A stretch of DNA of 64,000 bases from Hyphomicrobiales bacterium (GTDB lineage: Bacteria > Pseudomonadota > Alphaproteobacteria > Rhizobiales > Rhizobiaceae): NCBI GenBank assembly GCA_900473205.1, contig UCLB01000001.1:124001-188000 (forward strand), written 5' to 3'. The position numbers and the translations under genes are program-made. This document shows, piece by piece, positions 34,198 through 41,809 of this stretch. The notes beneath the pieces are model-generated. The model saw nothing but the letters and a program-made list of their open reading frames with translations, was not told the origin of the DNA and ran no database searches. Every line of letters begins with the position of its first letter. The first letter of the stretch is position 1.

Positions 34198-35266
34198 TCT
34201 CGTTCTCCAAAACCTCACCATCAAATACGGGGCCGTTACGGCGGTCGATAATCTCAACATTCACGTTGCGTCCGGCGAATTCCTGACCTTGCTCGGCCCT
34301 TCTGGCTGTGGAAAGTCAACGTCACTCTTTGCAGTCGCCGGTCTCAACCACGCCACGTCAGGCACGATCCGGATCGGTCACCGTGTCTTGTTCGATGGCA
34401 ATCCCAGCAACACCGTGCCCCCGGAAAAACGCAATATCGGCCTCGTTTTCCAGTCTTACGCTCTGTGGCCACACAAAACGGTGGCTGAAAACCTCGCTTT
34501 TCCCCTAACTTTGCGCAAAATTGGCAGAGCAGAGCGGGATGAGCGCATCAAGGATGCATTGGGGCTTGTTGAAATGTTGCCCTATGCGGATCGCTATCCG
34601 TTCGAACTTTCGGGTGGACAACAGCAGCGCGTTGCCCTTGCCCGCGCGCTGGTCTATCGCCCACCGCTTCTTCTCCTCGATGAGCCGCTCTCAAACCTCG
34701 ACGCAAAACTGCGAGAGCGTGCGCGTGTCTGGCTGCGAGAATTGCAGGAGCGGTTGAAGGTGACAACCATCTACGTCACCCACGATCAGGCCGAAGCGCT
34801 TGCCGTGTCTGACCGTATTGCCGTGATGAGCATGGGGCGAATGCGCCAGCTTGGCAGCCCACGCGATATTTATGAGCGTCCCGCCGACAGCTTCGTTGCG
34901 GACTTCATTGGCTCGTCAAACTTCTTCGATGGCACGATGATTGAGAGCGGGACGGACACAGCACGCATCCGGCTTGTCGATGGCAGCGAAATCGTGACGC
35001 CAGCAGGACCATCTGACCCGAATGGCGCCGTTGTTGTCGCCATCAGGCCGGAAAAGATCGAAATTGTCGGTGAGACCGGCCCGAACACGATGCGGGTTTC
35101 CATAGAGCAGCGCACTTATCTTGGTTCCGTCTGGCAATATGCAGTGCGTTCCGGCCCGATCGAGTTTCGTATCCAGACACCATTGGAGCTGAAGGACTCG
35201 TCCATTCTGGTTCATCTTCCTCAGGAGTTTTGTGCCGTTTTTCCCGGAACGCGTGACCAGAATTGA
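34190..35266 (+). CDS. ABC importer ATPase, FbpC/PotA-like
   Basis: This 358-aa ATPase has Walker A GPSGCGKS, the signature LSGGQQQRVALARAL, Walker B LLLLDEPLSNLDAKLRE and a C-terminal TOBE-type domain (about residues 280-350). The ATG at 34190 (MADLVLQNLTI) was chosen over a longer frame that runs inside the permease gene. It completes the Fe3+/polyamine-type importer of the IclR operon. Confidence 0.9.
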   Translation: MADLVLQNLTIKYGAVTAVDNLNIHVASGEFLTLLGPSGCGKSTSLFAVAGLNHATSGTIRIGHRVLFDGNPSNTVPPEKRNIGLVFQSYALWPHKTVAENLAFPLTLRKIGRAERDERIKDALGLVEMLPYADRYPFELSGGQQQRVALARALVYRPPLLLLDEPLSNLDAKLRERARVWLRELQERLKVTTIYVTHDQAEALAVSDRIAVMSMGRMRQLGSPRDIYERPADSFVADFIGSSNFFDGTMIESGTDTARIRLVDGSEIVTPAGPSDPNGAVVVAIRPEKIEIVGETGPNTMRVSIEQRTYLGSVWQYAVRSGPIEFRIQTPLELKDSSILVHLPQEFCAVFPGTRDQN

Positions 35267-35274
35267 GGCCTTCA

Positions 35275-36480
35275 ATGGTAGAGAATCCAAAAACCGTCCG
35301 TTTTCAGGCGGATCAAAAAGGCCCGTTACACGGCATCCGGGTCGTTGATCTCAGTCGTGTGGTCGCCGGTAACATGCTCTCGTTGCAACTCGGAGACTTC
35401 GGGGCTGATGTCATCAAGGTCGAACCACCGCAGGGCGATGCGTTACGTGAATGGCGTGACAATGGCCATTCCCTGCACTGGAAGACCTATGGCAGAAACA
35501 AAAGGTCGATTGCCCTCAACCTGCGCAATCCAAAAGCTTTGGAGGCGCTGAAGAAACTGCTCGAAACGGCGGATGTCTTCATAGAGAACTTTCGCCCCGG
35601 CACGCTTGAGGAAATGGGGCTCTCGCCGGAAAGTCTGGCGGAGCTTAACCCGAAGCTGATCATCGTGCGGATCTCCGGCTTCGGTCAGACCGGTCCCTAC
35701 GCCAAGCTTCCCGGTTTCGGTACATTGGTTGAAGCGATGAGCGGGTTTGCCATGCGCACCGGTTTCCCGGATCGCGAGCCGGTCCTTCCACCGCTGGCCC
35801 TGGCCGACATGATCTCCGGTCTGACGGGGGCAAATGCCGTCATGATGGCACTGTTTGCGCGTGAACGGGGTAATGCTGCTGGTCAGGTTATCGACCTCTC
35901 ACTGCTGGAACCGATCTTCGCGTCGTTGGGACCAGAGGCGTCGATTTACCATGTTACCGGCAAGGTCAAGCAGAGGTCCGGTTCCGGCTCCAACACGGTG
36001 TCACCGCGCAACGTCTATCTGTGCAGTGACGGCAAATACGTGGCGCTATCCGGCTCCACGCAGGTCATTGCGATGCGGATATTCGATATCGTTGGGCGGC
36101 CCGACATGAAGGATGACCCACGCTTTGCCAGCAATGCAGAACGGGTAAAACATCGCGAACTGGTCGATGCCGCACTCGGGGCTTGGTTCTTGACGCGAAC
36201 CCGAGATGAAGCGCTTGCCGAGATGCGCAAGGCAGGTGCCACAGTCGGACCGGTCTATGACATCGCCGATATCAGCACTGACCGGCATTTTGCCGAACGG
36301 GAAATCGTCGTGAATGTGGAGGATGCCGATCTCGGCAGTATTCCGCAGCACAATATTTTTCCGCGCTTTTCGAAGACGCCGGGTGTTTTCCGTCATCCGG
36401 CACCGGATGTGGGCGAGCAGACAGAGGCAATTCTGGCCGAAGTCGGTCTGACCCCTGCTGATCTGGAGGGCGAAGAATGA
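35275..36480 (+). CDS. Class III CoA transferase (CaiB/BaiF family)
   Basis: This 401-aa protein transfers CoA between carboxylic acids. The catalytic-type aspartate is Asp178 in LADMISG, and family motifs DLSRVVAGNMLSLQLGDFGADVIKVEPP (split over residues 25-52) and NFRPGTLEEMGL are present. ATG at 35275 is preferred over a TTG at 35263; a GAGG lies upstream. It is followed by a CitE/HpcH lyase, so it likely activates an imported acid as its CoA ester for cleavage. Confidence 0.9.
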   Translation: MVENPKTVRFQADQKGPLHGIRVVDLSRVVAGNMLSLQLGDFGADVIKVEPPQGDALREWRDNGHSLHWKTYGRNKRSIALNLRNPKALEALKKLLETADVFIENFRPGTLEEMGLSPESLAELNPKLIIVRISGFGQTGPYAKLPGFGTLVEAMSGFAMRTGFPDREPVLPPLALADMISGLTGANAVMMALFARERGNAAGQVIDLSLLEPIFASLGPEASIYHVTGKVKQRSGSGSNTVSPRNVYLCSDGKYVALSGSTQVIAMRIFDIVGRPDMKDDPRFASNAERVKHRELVDAALGAWFLTRTRDEALAEMRKAGATVGPVYDIADISTDRHFAEREIVVNVEDADLGSIPQHNIFPRFSKTPGVFRHPAPDVGEQTEAILAEVGLTPADLEGEE

Positions 36481-37325
36481 TCGCGTCTCTCCTTTATGTT
36501 CCAGGCAATGCGCCTCGCTTTCTGGAGAAGGCGGGGCAGAGGGGCGCGGATGTCGTCATCATCGACCTCGAAGATGCAGTCCCGGAAGATGCCAAGACGG
36601 AAGCACGCGAGGCGCTGGAAAGATGGGTGCCGGAAATAAAGCAGAGCGGCTGCAAGGCTTTCGTTCGCGTCAACAACTCCGAGCGATTGTTCGAAGATGC
36701 TGTGGCAGCAACCGTTGCAGGGGCAGATGCGCTCTATATCCCGAAGGTCAACACCGCAGATGTTCTCACAGATTTGGCGCAGCGCCTTCAGCAGCATGAA
36801 GCCGAACGTCCGCCCATCGATTTTGTGCCTTTGATCGAGGATATGAAGGGACTGTTTGAAGTCCGGGCAATTGCCCACGGCCCACGCGTTCTGGCACTGA
36901 CATCCGGCGGCGAAGATCTCGCGACAGCAATGGGGGCTCAGCCGACACCGGATGTGCTGCGCTATCCCAAGCTGATGATCCATTATGCGGCCAAGGAGGC
37001 GGGTGTTCTTTCCTTTGGAATGCTGCGGACCACGGTCGATTTCGCTGATAAGGAGGCGCTTCGTTCGGCTGCACTTGAAGCGCGTGACTTCGGTTTCGAC
37101 GGCGCGACATGCATCCATCCATCTGTTGTGCCGATCCTCAATCAGTGCTTCGCTCCCAGTCTGGACGAGGTTGCATGGGCGCAGAAAGTCATCGCAGCGA
37201 ATGCTCAAGAGGCTGCGGCGGGGCGAGGGGCCTTTATGCTCGACGGCAAGTTCATCGATGCGCCAATAGTGACGCGGGCCCAAAATCTTCTTGCACGATT
37301 TGAGAAAGGACGGGCCACCTCATGA
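36477..37325 (+). CDS. HpcH/HpaI (CitE-like) CoA-ester lyase
   Basis: This 282-aa TIM-barrel lyase has the start SLLYVPGNAPRFLEKA, acidic loop IDLEDAVPEDAK, the arginine in AFVRVNN, and metal ligands in PLIEDMKG and GGEDLATAMG, as in malyl-CoA or citramalyl-CoA lyases. It would split a 3-hydroxyacyl-CoA into acetyl-CoA (or propionyl-CoA) and a 2-oxo acid. It overlaps the CoA-transferase gene by 4 bp, which supports a two-step activation-cleavage route. Confidence 0.9.
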   Translation: MIASLLYVPGNAPRFLEKAGQRGADVVIIDLEDAVPEDAKTEAREALERWVPEIKQSGCKAFVRVNNSERLFEDAVAATVAGADALYIPKVNTADVLTDLAQRLQQHEAERPPIDFVPLIEDMKGLFEVRAIAHGPRVLALTSGGEDLATAMGAQPTPDVLRYPKLMIHYAAKEAGVLSFGMLRTTVDFADKEALRSAALEARDFGFDGATCIHPSVVPILNQCFAPSLDEVAWAQKVIAANAQEAAAGRGAFMLDGKFIDAPIVTRAQNLLARFEKGRATS

Positions 37326-38341
37326 CCCACGACATCATTCAGGGCGCACAGCACGGTCATCGCAGCCGCCGCATCCTCGTGACCCATAACAAGATTGCTG
37401 AAAAAGCGATCCGCTTACTGAACGAACACGACATCGACGTGTTTTTCTCTCCACCTTACGATGCCTCCGACATTGTCGCCAAGCGGGCTGCAGAGCTTAA
37501 GATTGATGGCATGATGGTCCGGCAGGGCCGTATTACGGAAGAAGTGATTGCCGCTTCATCCAACCTCAAAGTCATAGCGAAACATGGTGTTGGCATCGAT
37601 AATGTTGACATCGTAGCTGCCGCAAAGCTTGGCATTCCGGTTCTGAGAGCCATGGGGTCGAACTCTCGTGCCGTTGCCGAGCACACGATTGCTTTGGCAC
37701 TCAGCCTTATCAAAGAGGTGCTGCCGCTCGACAGGGCGGTGAAAAGTGGTGAATGGCCTAAGCCGACCTTTATCGGCAAGGATTTCCTCGGGGCTACGCT
37801 TGGCCTGATCGGTTATGGCGGCATTGGGCGCGAAACGGCTCGCATGGCTGAAGCGCTTGGCATGGAGGTCGTGGTCTACGATCCCTTCGCGCCGGGCGCA
37901 GCAGAAGCCGATGGGTTTGCCTCTGCCAGCGACATCGATCTCATGCTGCCCGCCCTCGACATTTTGAGCGTCCATTGCCCGCTGACGGCAACGACACGCG
38001 ATCTGATTGATGGTCGACGTCTCAGCATGATGAAGAAGACCGCCGTCCTCGTAAACACGGCCCGTGGCGGCATTATCAATGAGGTGGCGCTTGCTGAAGC
38101 CCTGTCTACTGGTGCCATCGCAGGTGCAGCACTCGACAGCTTCGCCACAGAGCCACCGGCACCCGACAATCCGCTGTGGTCACTAGGCACACTCATCGCC
38201 ACTCCTCATATCGGTGGCGTCACCTACGGTTCCGCAGATGCGATGGCGGTTATCGCCGCTCAGCACATTATCAGCGTTCTCGACGGCAATGCGCCCGACG
38301 AGCGCTCTGTCGCCCGACCAACCGAACTTTCTGCTACCTGA
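37322..38341 (+). CDS. D-2-hydroxyacid dehydrogenase (SerA-like)
   Basis: This 339-aa NAD-dependent dehydrogenase has the Rossmann motif GLIGYGGIGRETARM, catalytic arginine in NTARGGIINE, and the catalytic histidine in ATPHIGGVT. It lacks the C-terminal ACT domain of many phosphoglycerate dehydrogenases, so it is more likely a catabolic 2-hydroxyacid dehydrogenase. Its ATG overlaps the lyase stop by 4 bp. Confidence 0.9.
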   Translation: MTHDIIQGAQHGHRSRRILVTHNKIAEKAIRLLNEHDIDVFFSPPYDASDIVAKRAAELKIDGMMVRQGRITEEVIAASSNLKVIAKHGVGIDNVDIVAAAKLGIPVLRAMGSNSRAVAEHTIALALSLIKEVLPLDRAVKSGEWPKPTFIGKDFLGATLGLIGYGGIGRETARMAEALGMEVVVYDPFAPGAAEADGFASASDIDLMLPALDILSVHCPLTATTRDLIDGRRLSMMKKTAVLVNTARGGIINEVALAEALSTGAIAGAALDSFATEPPAPDNPLWSLGTLIATPHIGGVTYGSADAMAVIAAQHIISVLDGNAPDERSVARPTELSAT

Positions 38342-38348
38342 GGCTTCC

Positions 38349-39026
38349 ATGACTTACGGATTTCGCGTGAAACTGAACTGGGATCGTATCGAGCCAACGC
38401 TCATCGATTCATTCCGAAGCCTTCCCGTAGCCAATGTCAGCGATTCCATGTCGCGCATTTGTGCCCTTGGCACGGGGATGAGACCCATGCACCGCTCTGG
38501 CAATCTCGCTGGCCCAGCACTGACCGTCAGAACCCGCCCCGGCGACAATCTGATGCTTCACAAGGCAATCGATATGGCACAACCGGGCGACATCATCGTT
38601 GTCGATGCCGCTGGCGAAACCGCCAACTCCCTGATGGGTGAGTTGATGCTGGCCCACGCAATCCGGCGCGGCGTAGCAGGCTTTGTGCTTAACGGCGCAA
38701 TACGCGACGCCGAAGCATTTATGGAGCGCAACCTCCCCGTTTTTGCCTGTGGCGTAACGCATCGCGGCCCCTATCGCACCGGCCCAGGCGAAATCGGGTT
38801 TCCCATCGCAATCAACGGGACGGTTATAGAGGCCGGTGATCTGATACTTGGTGATCTCGATGGCGTGGTATGCGTTCCAAAAGCCGATGCTGCTGATATC
38901 CTCAAGGCAGCAATCAAAAAACATGAGGCCGAGACCAAGCAAATGACAGAAACCGAGGCAGGTACGGTGAACCGTGACTGGGTGGATAATGTTCTGAAGG
39001 AGGCCGGTTGCGAGTTCATCGATTGA
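38349..39026 (+). CDS. RraA-like aldolase (HMG/oxaloacetate-type)
   Basis: This 225-aa protein belongs to the RraA/MenG-like fold family. The Arg119-Asp120 pair in NGAIRDAE and GDLDGVVCVP are as in 4-hydroxy-4-methyl-2-oxoglutarate aldolases. The operon context (CoA transferase, lyase, hydroxyacid dehydrogenase) favours a metabolic aldolase or oxaloacetate decarboxylase over the RNase E inhibitor role. The ATG at 38349 lies 7 bp after the upstream stop. It is the last gene of the IclR operon. Confidence 0.8.
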   Translation: MTYGFRVKLNWDRIEPTLIDSFRSLPVANVSDSMSRICALGTGMRPMHRSGNLAGPALTVRTRPGDNLMLHKAIDMAQPGDIIVVDAAGETANSLMGELMLAHAIRRGVAGFVLNGAIRDAEAFMERNLPVFACGVTHRGPYRTGPGEIGFPIAINGTVIEAGDLILGDLDGVVCVPKADAADILKAAIKKHEAETKQMTETEAGTVNRDWVDNVLKEAGCEFID

Positions 39027-39112
39027 TGATTTCTCTGTAGAAACATTAACAGCGATATAGATATCAAAAGGCTTATCCACGTCCGTTGCCTTTAGCGATA
39101 TCGGCGACAGCC

Positions 39113-39152
39113 AAATCAAACTATTCCAAATCGGAATGGGGTAGTTTGATTT
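39113..39152. repeat. 11-bp inverted repeat downstream of the IclR operon
   Basis: AAATCAAACTA (39113-39123) and TAGTTTGATTT (39142-39152) are perfect inverted repeats; inside them TTCC (39124-39127) and GGAA (39133-39136) can also pair. It lies 87 bp past the last gene. No T-run follows, so it could be an operator for the next gene or an unusual terminator. Confidence 0.5.
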
Positions 39153-39175
39153 AGCATTAGACACATAGTCCCTGA

Positions 39176-39242
39176 CACCTCATCATGTCTAAATATTCAT
39201 CGCGCTCAAAATATGGGCAGGTGGAGGTTTGTTGATGAGGTG
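39176..39242 (+). promoter_or_regulatory. Leader inverted repeat that can sequester the Shine-Dalgarno of the next gene
   Basis: CACCTCATCA (39176-39185) is perfectly complementary to TGATGAGGTG (39233-39242). The downstream arm contains the GAGG ribosome-binding site of the hydrolase gene at 39254. An internal GGAGGT could pair with ACCTC instead, giving an alternative fold. This resembles a translational switch; it is untested. Confidence 0.45.
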
Positions 39243-39253
39243 CCCAACTAGAT

Positions 39254-40213
39254 ATGCCGGAACGAAGCGCAAACCAATGTTTCTTCTTGGACGTCGGCGG
39301 TAATAACAAGCTTTACGTCGAAGACTACGGCAGTCGCGAGGGCATTGCGGTGGTGGTGCTCCACGGCGGTCCTGGGGCCGGGATGTCTCGGAAACTTGTG
39401 GAGACGTTTGATCTCTCTGTATTTCGCGTCATTATGTTTGACCAAAGAGGCTCTGGTCGCTCGACGCCTCATGCCGAAATCACCGACAACACCACTGATA
39501 ATCTGATCTTCGATATCGAGAAAATTCGCGAAGAACTCGGAATTGAAGCTTGGCTCGTTGCAGGCGGTTCCTGGGGAAGTTGCCTTGCATTGGCTTACAG
39601 CCAGAGGCACCCCAATCGTTGCATCGCACTGCGTCTTCACGGAATTTTTCTAGCTGGCAAAGATGATATCGATTGGTGGTTTTATGGCGTGCGGTCCATC
39701 TTTCCAGATCAATGGGAAGAATTCGCAGCGTTTATTCCTGAGGACGAACGTAACGACTTGTTGTCTGCCTACTATCGCAGATTGACCAGCGGGAATGCCC
39801 ATGAAGAATCCGCCGCGGCGCTGAGCTTGCGCGGATTTTCCGCAAAAACCCAGACCTTTCTGCCCGATCCCGCCCATGTTGCGACGCTCATGGAGCCGAA
39901 GGCGGCACTTTCGGTCGCGCGATTATTTACGCATTATTGCATCAACGAGGCATTTCTGACTCCAGGCCAATTGCTTGCCGGTATCGACCAAATCCGCCAT
40001 TTGCCATGCGAGATCGTCCAAGGTCGATACGATACCGTGACGCCGATGGCCGCCGCATGGCGGCTACATAAAGCATGGCCGGAGGCAGGCTTCGTGGTTG
40101 TCACCGAAGCCAATCACCAATCCACCAAAGGCCCGCTGTTTGATGAGTTGAAAAACGCCAGCCTGCGTTTGCAGAGCCAACTGGTAGCGCAACACAGGGT
40201 GGCCATGCAATGA
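39254..40213 (+). CDS. Alpha/beta hydrolase, proline iminopeptidase-like
   Basis: This 319-aa protein has the HGGPGAG oxyanion motif, DQRGSGRSTPH, the nucleophile Ser106 in GGSWGSCLALAYSQRHP, a likely acid in GRYDTVTP and a likely histidine in EANHQST. This is the proline iminopeptidase (Pip) pattern: release of N-terminal proline or hydrolysis of related amides. It begins a series of co-directional genes including an M20 amidohydrolase and a Dpp-type importer. No signal peptide; cytoplasmic. Confidence 0.85.
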   Translation: MPERSANQCFFLDVGGNNKLYVEDYGSREGIAVVVLHGGPGAGMSRKLVETFDLSVFRVIMFDQRGSGRSTPHAEITDNTTDNLIFDIEKIREELGIEAWLVAGGSWGSCLALAYSQRHPNRCIALRLHGIFLAGKDDIDWWFYGVRSIFPDQWEEFAAFIPEDERNDLLSAYYRRLTSGNAHEESAAALSLRGFSAKTQTFLPDPAHVATLMEPKAALSVARLFTHYCINEAFLTPGQLLAGIDQIRHLPCEIVQGRYDTVTPMAAAWRLHKAWPEAGFVVVTEANHQSTKGPLFDELKNASLRLQSQLVAQHRVAMQ

Positions 40214-40226
40214 GGCCTTACGCAAA

Positions 40227-40244
40227 GGCGCGATTTTACGCGCC
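40227..40244 (+). terminator. Short GC hairpin between hydrolase and M20 genes
   Basis: GGCGCG (40227-40232) pairs with CGCGCC (40239-40244) around ATTTTA, 14 bp past the hydrolase stop. No T-run follows. It may separate expression of the two genes or protect the upstream message. Confidence 0.45.
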
Positions 40245-40292
40245 GTGAAGAAGAAAACGTCTTGAAAGCAAACTCTACTGGAGAATTTAGAC

Positions 40293-41723
40293 ATGCAAAA
40301 TAGCGAACCGATCTGGGATTTCGTTGATAAGCACAGGCCCGATTTCGAGGCACTGAGCGACCGGGTCTGGGGCATGCCGGAAATCGCCTATACCGAATAC
40401 AGTTCAGTTGCCGAACATACTGCTATGTTGCGGGAGCAGGGATTTCGCGTGACAGAAAATATTGCCGGTATTCCCACCGCCGTCATGGGTGAAGCTGGCG
40501 AAGGTGGTCCGATCATTGCTATCCTTGGGGAATATGACGCGTTGCCGGGCCTTAGCCAGGAGGCTGGCATCGCCGAGCCAAAGCCGCTGCCAGGCAATGG
40601 TCACGGCCATGGTTGCGGCCATAACCTTCTTGGCTCCGCCGCCATGCTTGCTGCAACAGCTATCAAGGATTGGCTCGCTCAAACCGGCAAACCTGGTCGT
40701 GTCCGCTATTATGGCTGCCCGGCGGAAGAAGGTGGCGCTGCAAAATCCTTTATGGCGCGAGAAGGTGCCTTCGATGGCGTCGATGCTGCCATTACCTGGC
40801 ATCCTAGCGCCTTTACGGAGGTCGCCAAGGCGCTATCGCTGGCTAATACCCGGATGGATTTCCGCTTCACGGGTCGCTCGTCGCACGCTGCCGCTGCGCC
40901 GCATCTCGGGCGTTCTGCACTGGATGCGGTTGAACTGATGAATGTCGGCGTCAATTATCTGCGTGAACATGTCCCGGATTCCAGCCGTATCCATTACGCC
41001 ATGCTTGATTCTGGTGGGATCGCTCCGAATGTCGTGCAGGCAAAGGCTGCTGTCCGTTATGCCATCCGCTCGCGTGACCTCAAGGGGATGCTGGATCTTA
41101 ACGAACGCGTCAAACAGGTGGCACTGGGTGCGGCCATGATGACAGGTACAACGGTCGATATCTCGATCATGAGTGCTGTTTCCAACCTTCTCGCTAACCG
41201 CCCTTTGGAAGAGGCCATGCAGCGCAATCTCGAGCGCCTCGGCCCGGTGCCGTTCGATGCAGAAGACAAGTCTTTTGCTGCGCAGATTCAGGGAACTCTG
41301 AGCGAAGAGGATGTCGATAACGCCTATCTTCGCGTCGGCCTGCCGCGCAAGGAAAACACGCCCCTGTGCGACTTCATTGTCCCGCTCGATGTGGATGGTG
41401 AGCCCATGATCGGCTCAACCGATGTAGGTGATGTCAGCTGGCTCATGCCGACCGTTCAGGCACATGCGGCCACCATCGCCATAGGTACGCCGGGTCATTC
41501 CTGGCAGGTGACCGCGCAGGGCAAAACGCCTGCCGCCCATAAAGGTATGACGCATGCTGCCAAAATGATGGCTGGTACTGCGATCGACCTCTTTAGCGAC
41601 GCAGACCTGCTGGCGGCCGCTAAGGCAGACCATCAAGCGCGCGTCGGCAAGACCGCTTACGTGTGCCCGATCCCGCCGAACGTGCAGCCGCCACTACAAC
41701 CGCGGCCATTGGCTGCCGCCTAA
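40293..41723 (+). CDS. M20-family amidohydrolase (AbgB/IAA-amino acid hydrolase-like)
   Basis: This 476-aa metal-dependent amidohydrolase has GEYDALPGLS (metal-side Asp82), HGCGHN (residues 106-111), the glutamate pair in CPAEEGGAAK, and a dimerisation domain from about residue 195. AbgB-type members cleave N-acyl amino acids such as p-aminobenzoyl-glutamate. It precedes a complete Dpp-type importer, so it likely hydrolyses the imported amide. Cytoplasmic, no signal peptide. Confidence 0.88.
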   Translation: MQNSEPIWDFVDKHRPDFEALSDRVWGMPEIAYTEYSSVAEHTAMLREQGFRVTENIAGIPTAVMGEAGEGGPIIAILGEYDALPGLSQEAGIAEPKPLPGNGHGHGCGHNLLGSAAMLAATAIKDWLAQTGKPGRVRYYGCPAEEGGAAKSFMAREGAFDGVDAAITWHPSAFTEVAKALSLANTRMDFRFTGRSSHAAAAPHLGRSALDAVELMNVGVNYLREHVPDSSRIHYAMLDSGGIAPNVVQAKAAVRYAIRSRDLKGMLDLNERVKQVALGAAMMTGTTVDISIMSAVSNLLANRPLEEAMQRNLERLGPVPFDAEDKSFAAQIQGTLSEEDVDNAYLRVGLPRKENTPLCDFIVPLDVDGEPMIGSTDVGDVSWLMPTVQAHAATIAIGTPGHSWQVTAQGKTPAAHKGMTHAAKMMAGTAIDLFSDADLLAAAKADHQARVGKTAYVCPIPPNVQPPLQPRPLAAA

Positions 41724-41741
41724 AAAAAAAGAAAAAATACT

Positions 41742-41762
41742 CCGGGGCGACTGGAGCCCCGG
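41742..41762. terminator. GC hairpin between the M20 and binding-protein genes
   Basis: CCGGGGC (41742-41748) and GCCCCGG (41756-41762) pair around GACTGGA. A nearly pure A-tract precedes it (41722-41738), starting in the M20 stop codon. On the plus strand no T-run follows, so it is probably an attenuator; on the minus strand it has terminator geometry with a T-rich tail. Confidence 0.5.
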
Positions 41763-41809
41763 GGGTCGACATCAGAGCTTTAAATTCAAAAACAAGGGGA
41801 ACTAAAAGC

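Noticed and set aside
31314..35266. Annotating the importer as an iron(III) transporter
   Set aside because: Family resemblance exists, but the binding-protein and permease genes are co-transcribed with CoA and hydroxyacid enzymes, which points to an organic ligand.
41663..41809. 49-residue extension of the binding protein at 41810
   Set aside because: It would overlap the M20 gene and hairpin and would bury the signal peptide; AAGGGGA supports the ATG at 41810.
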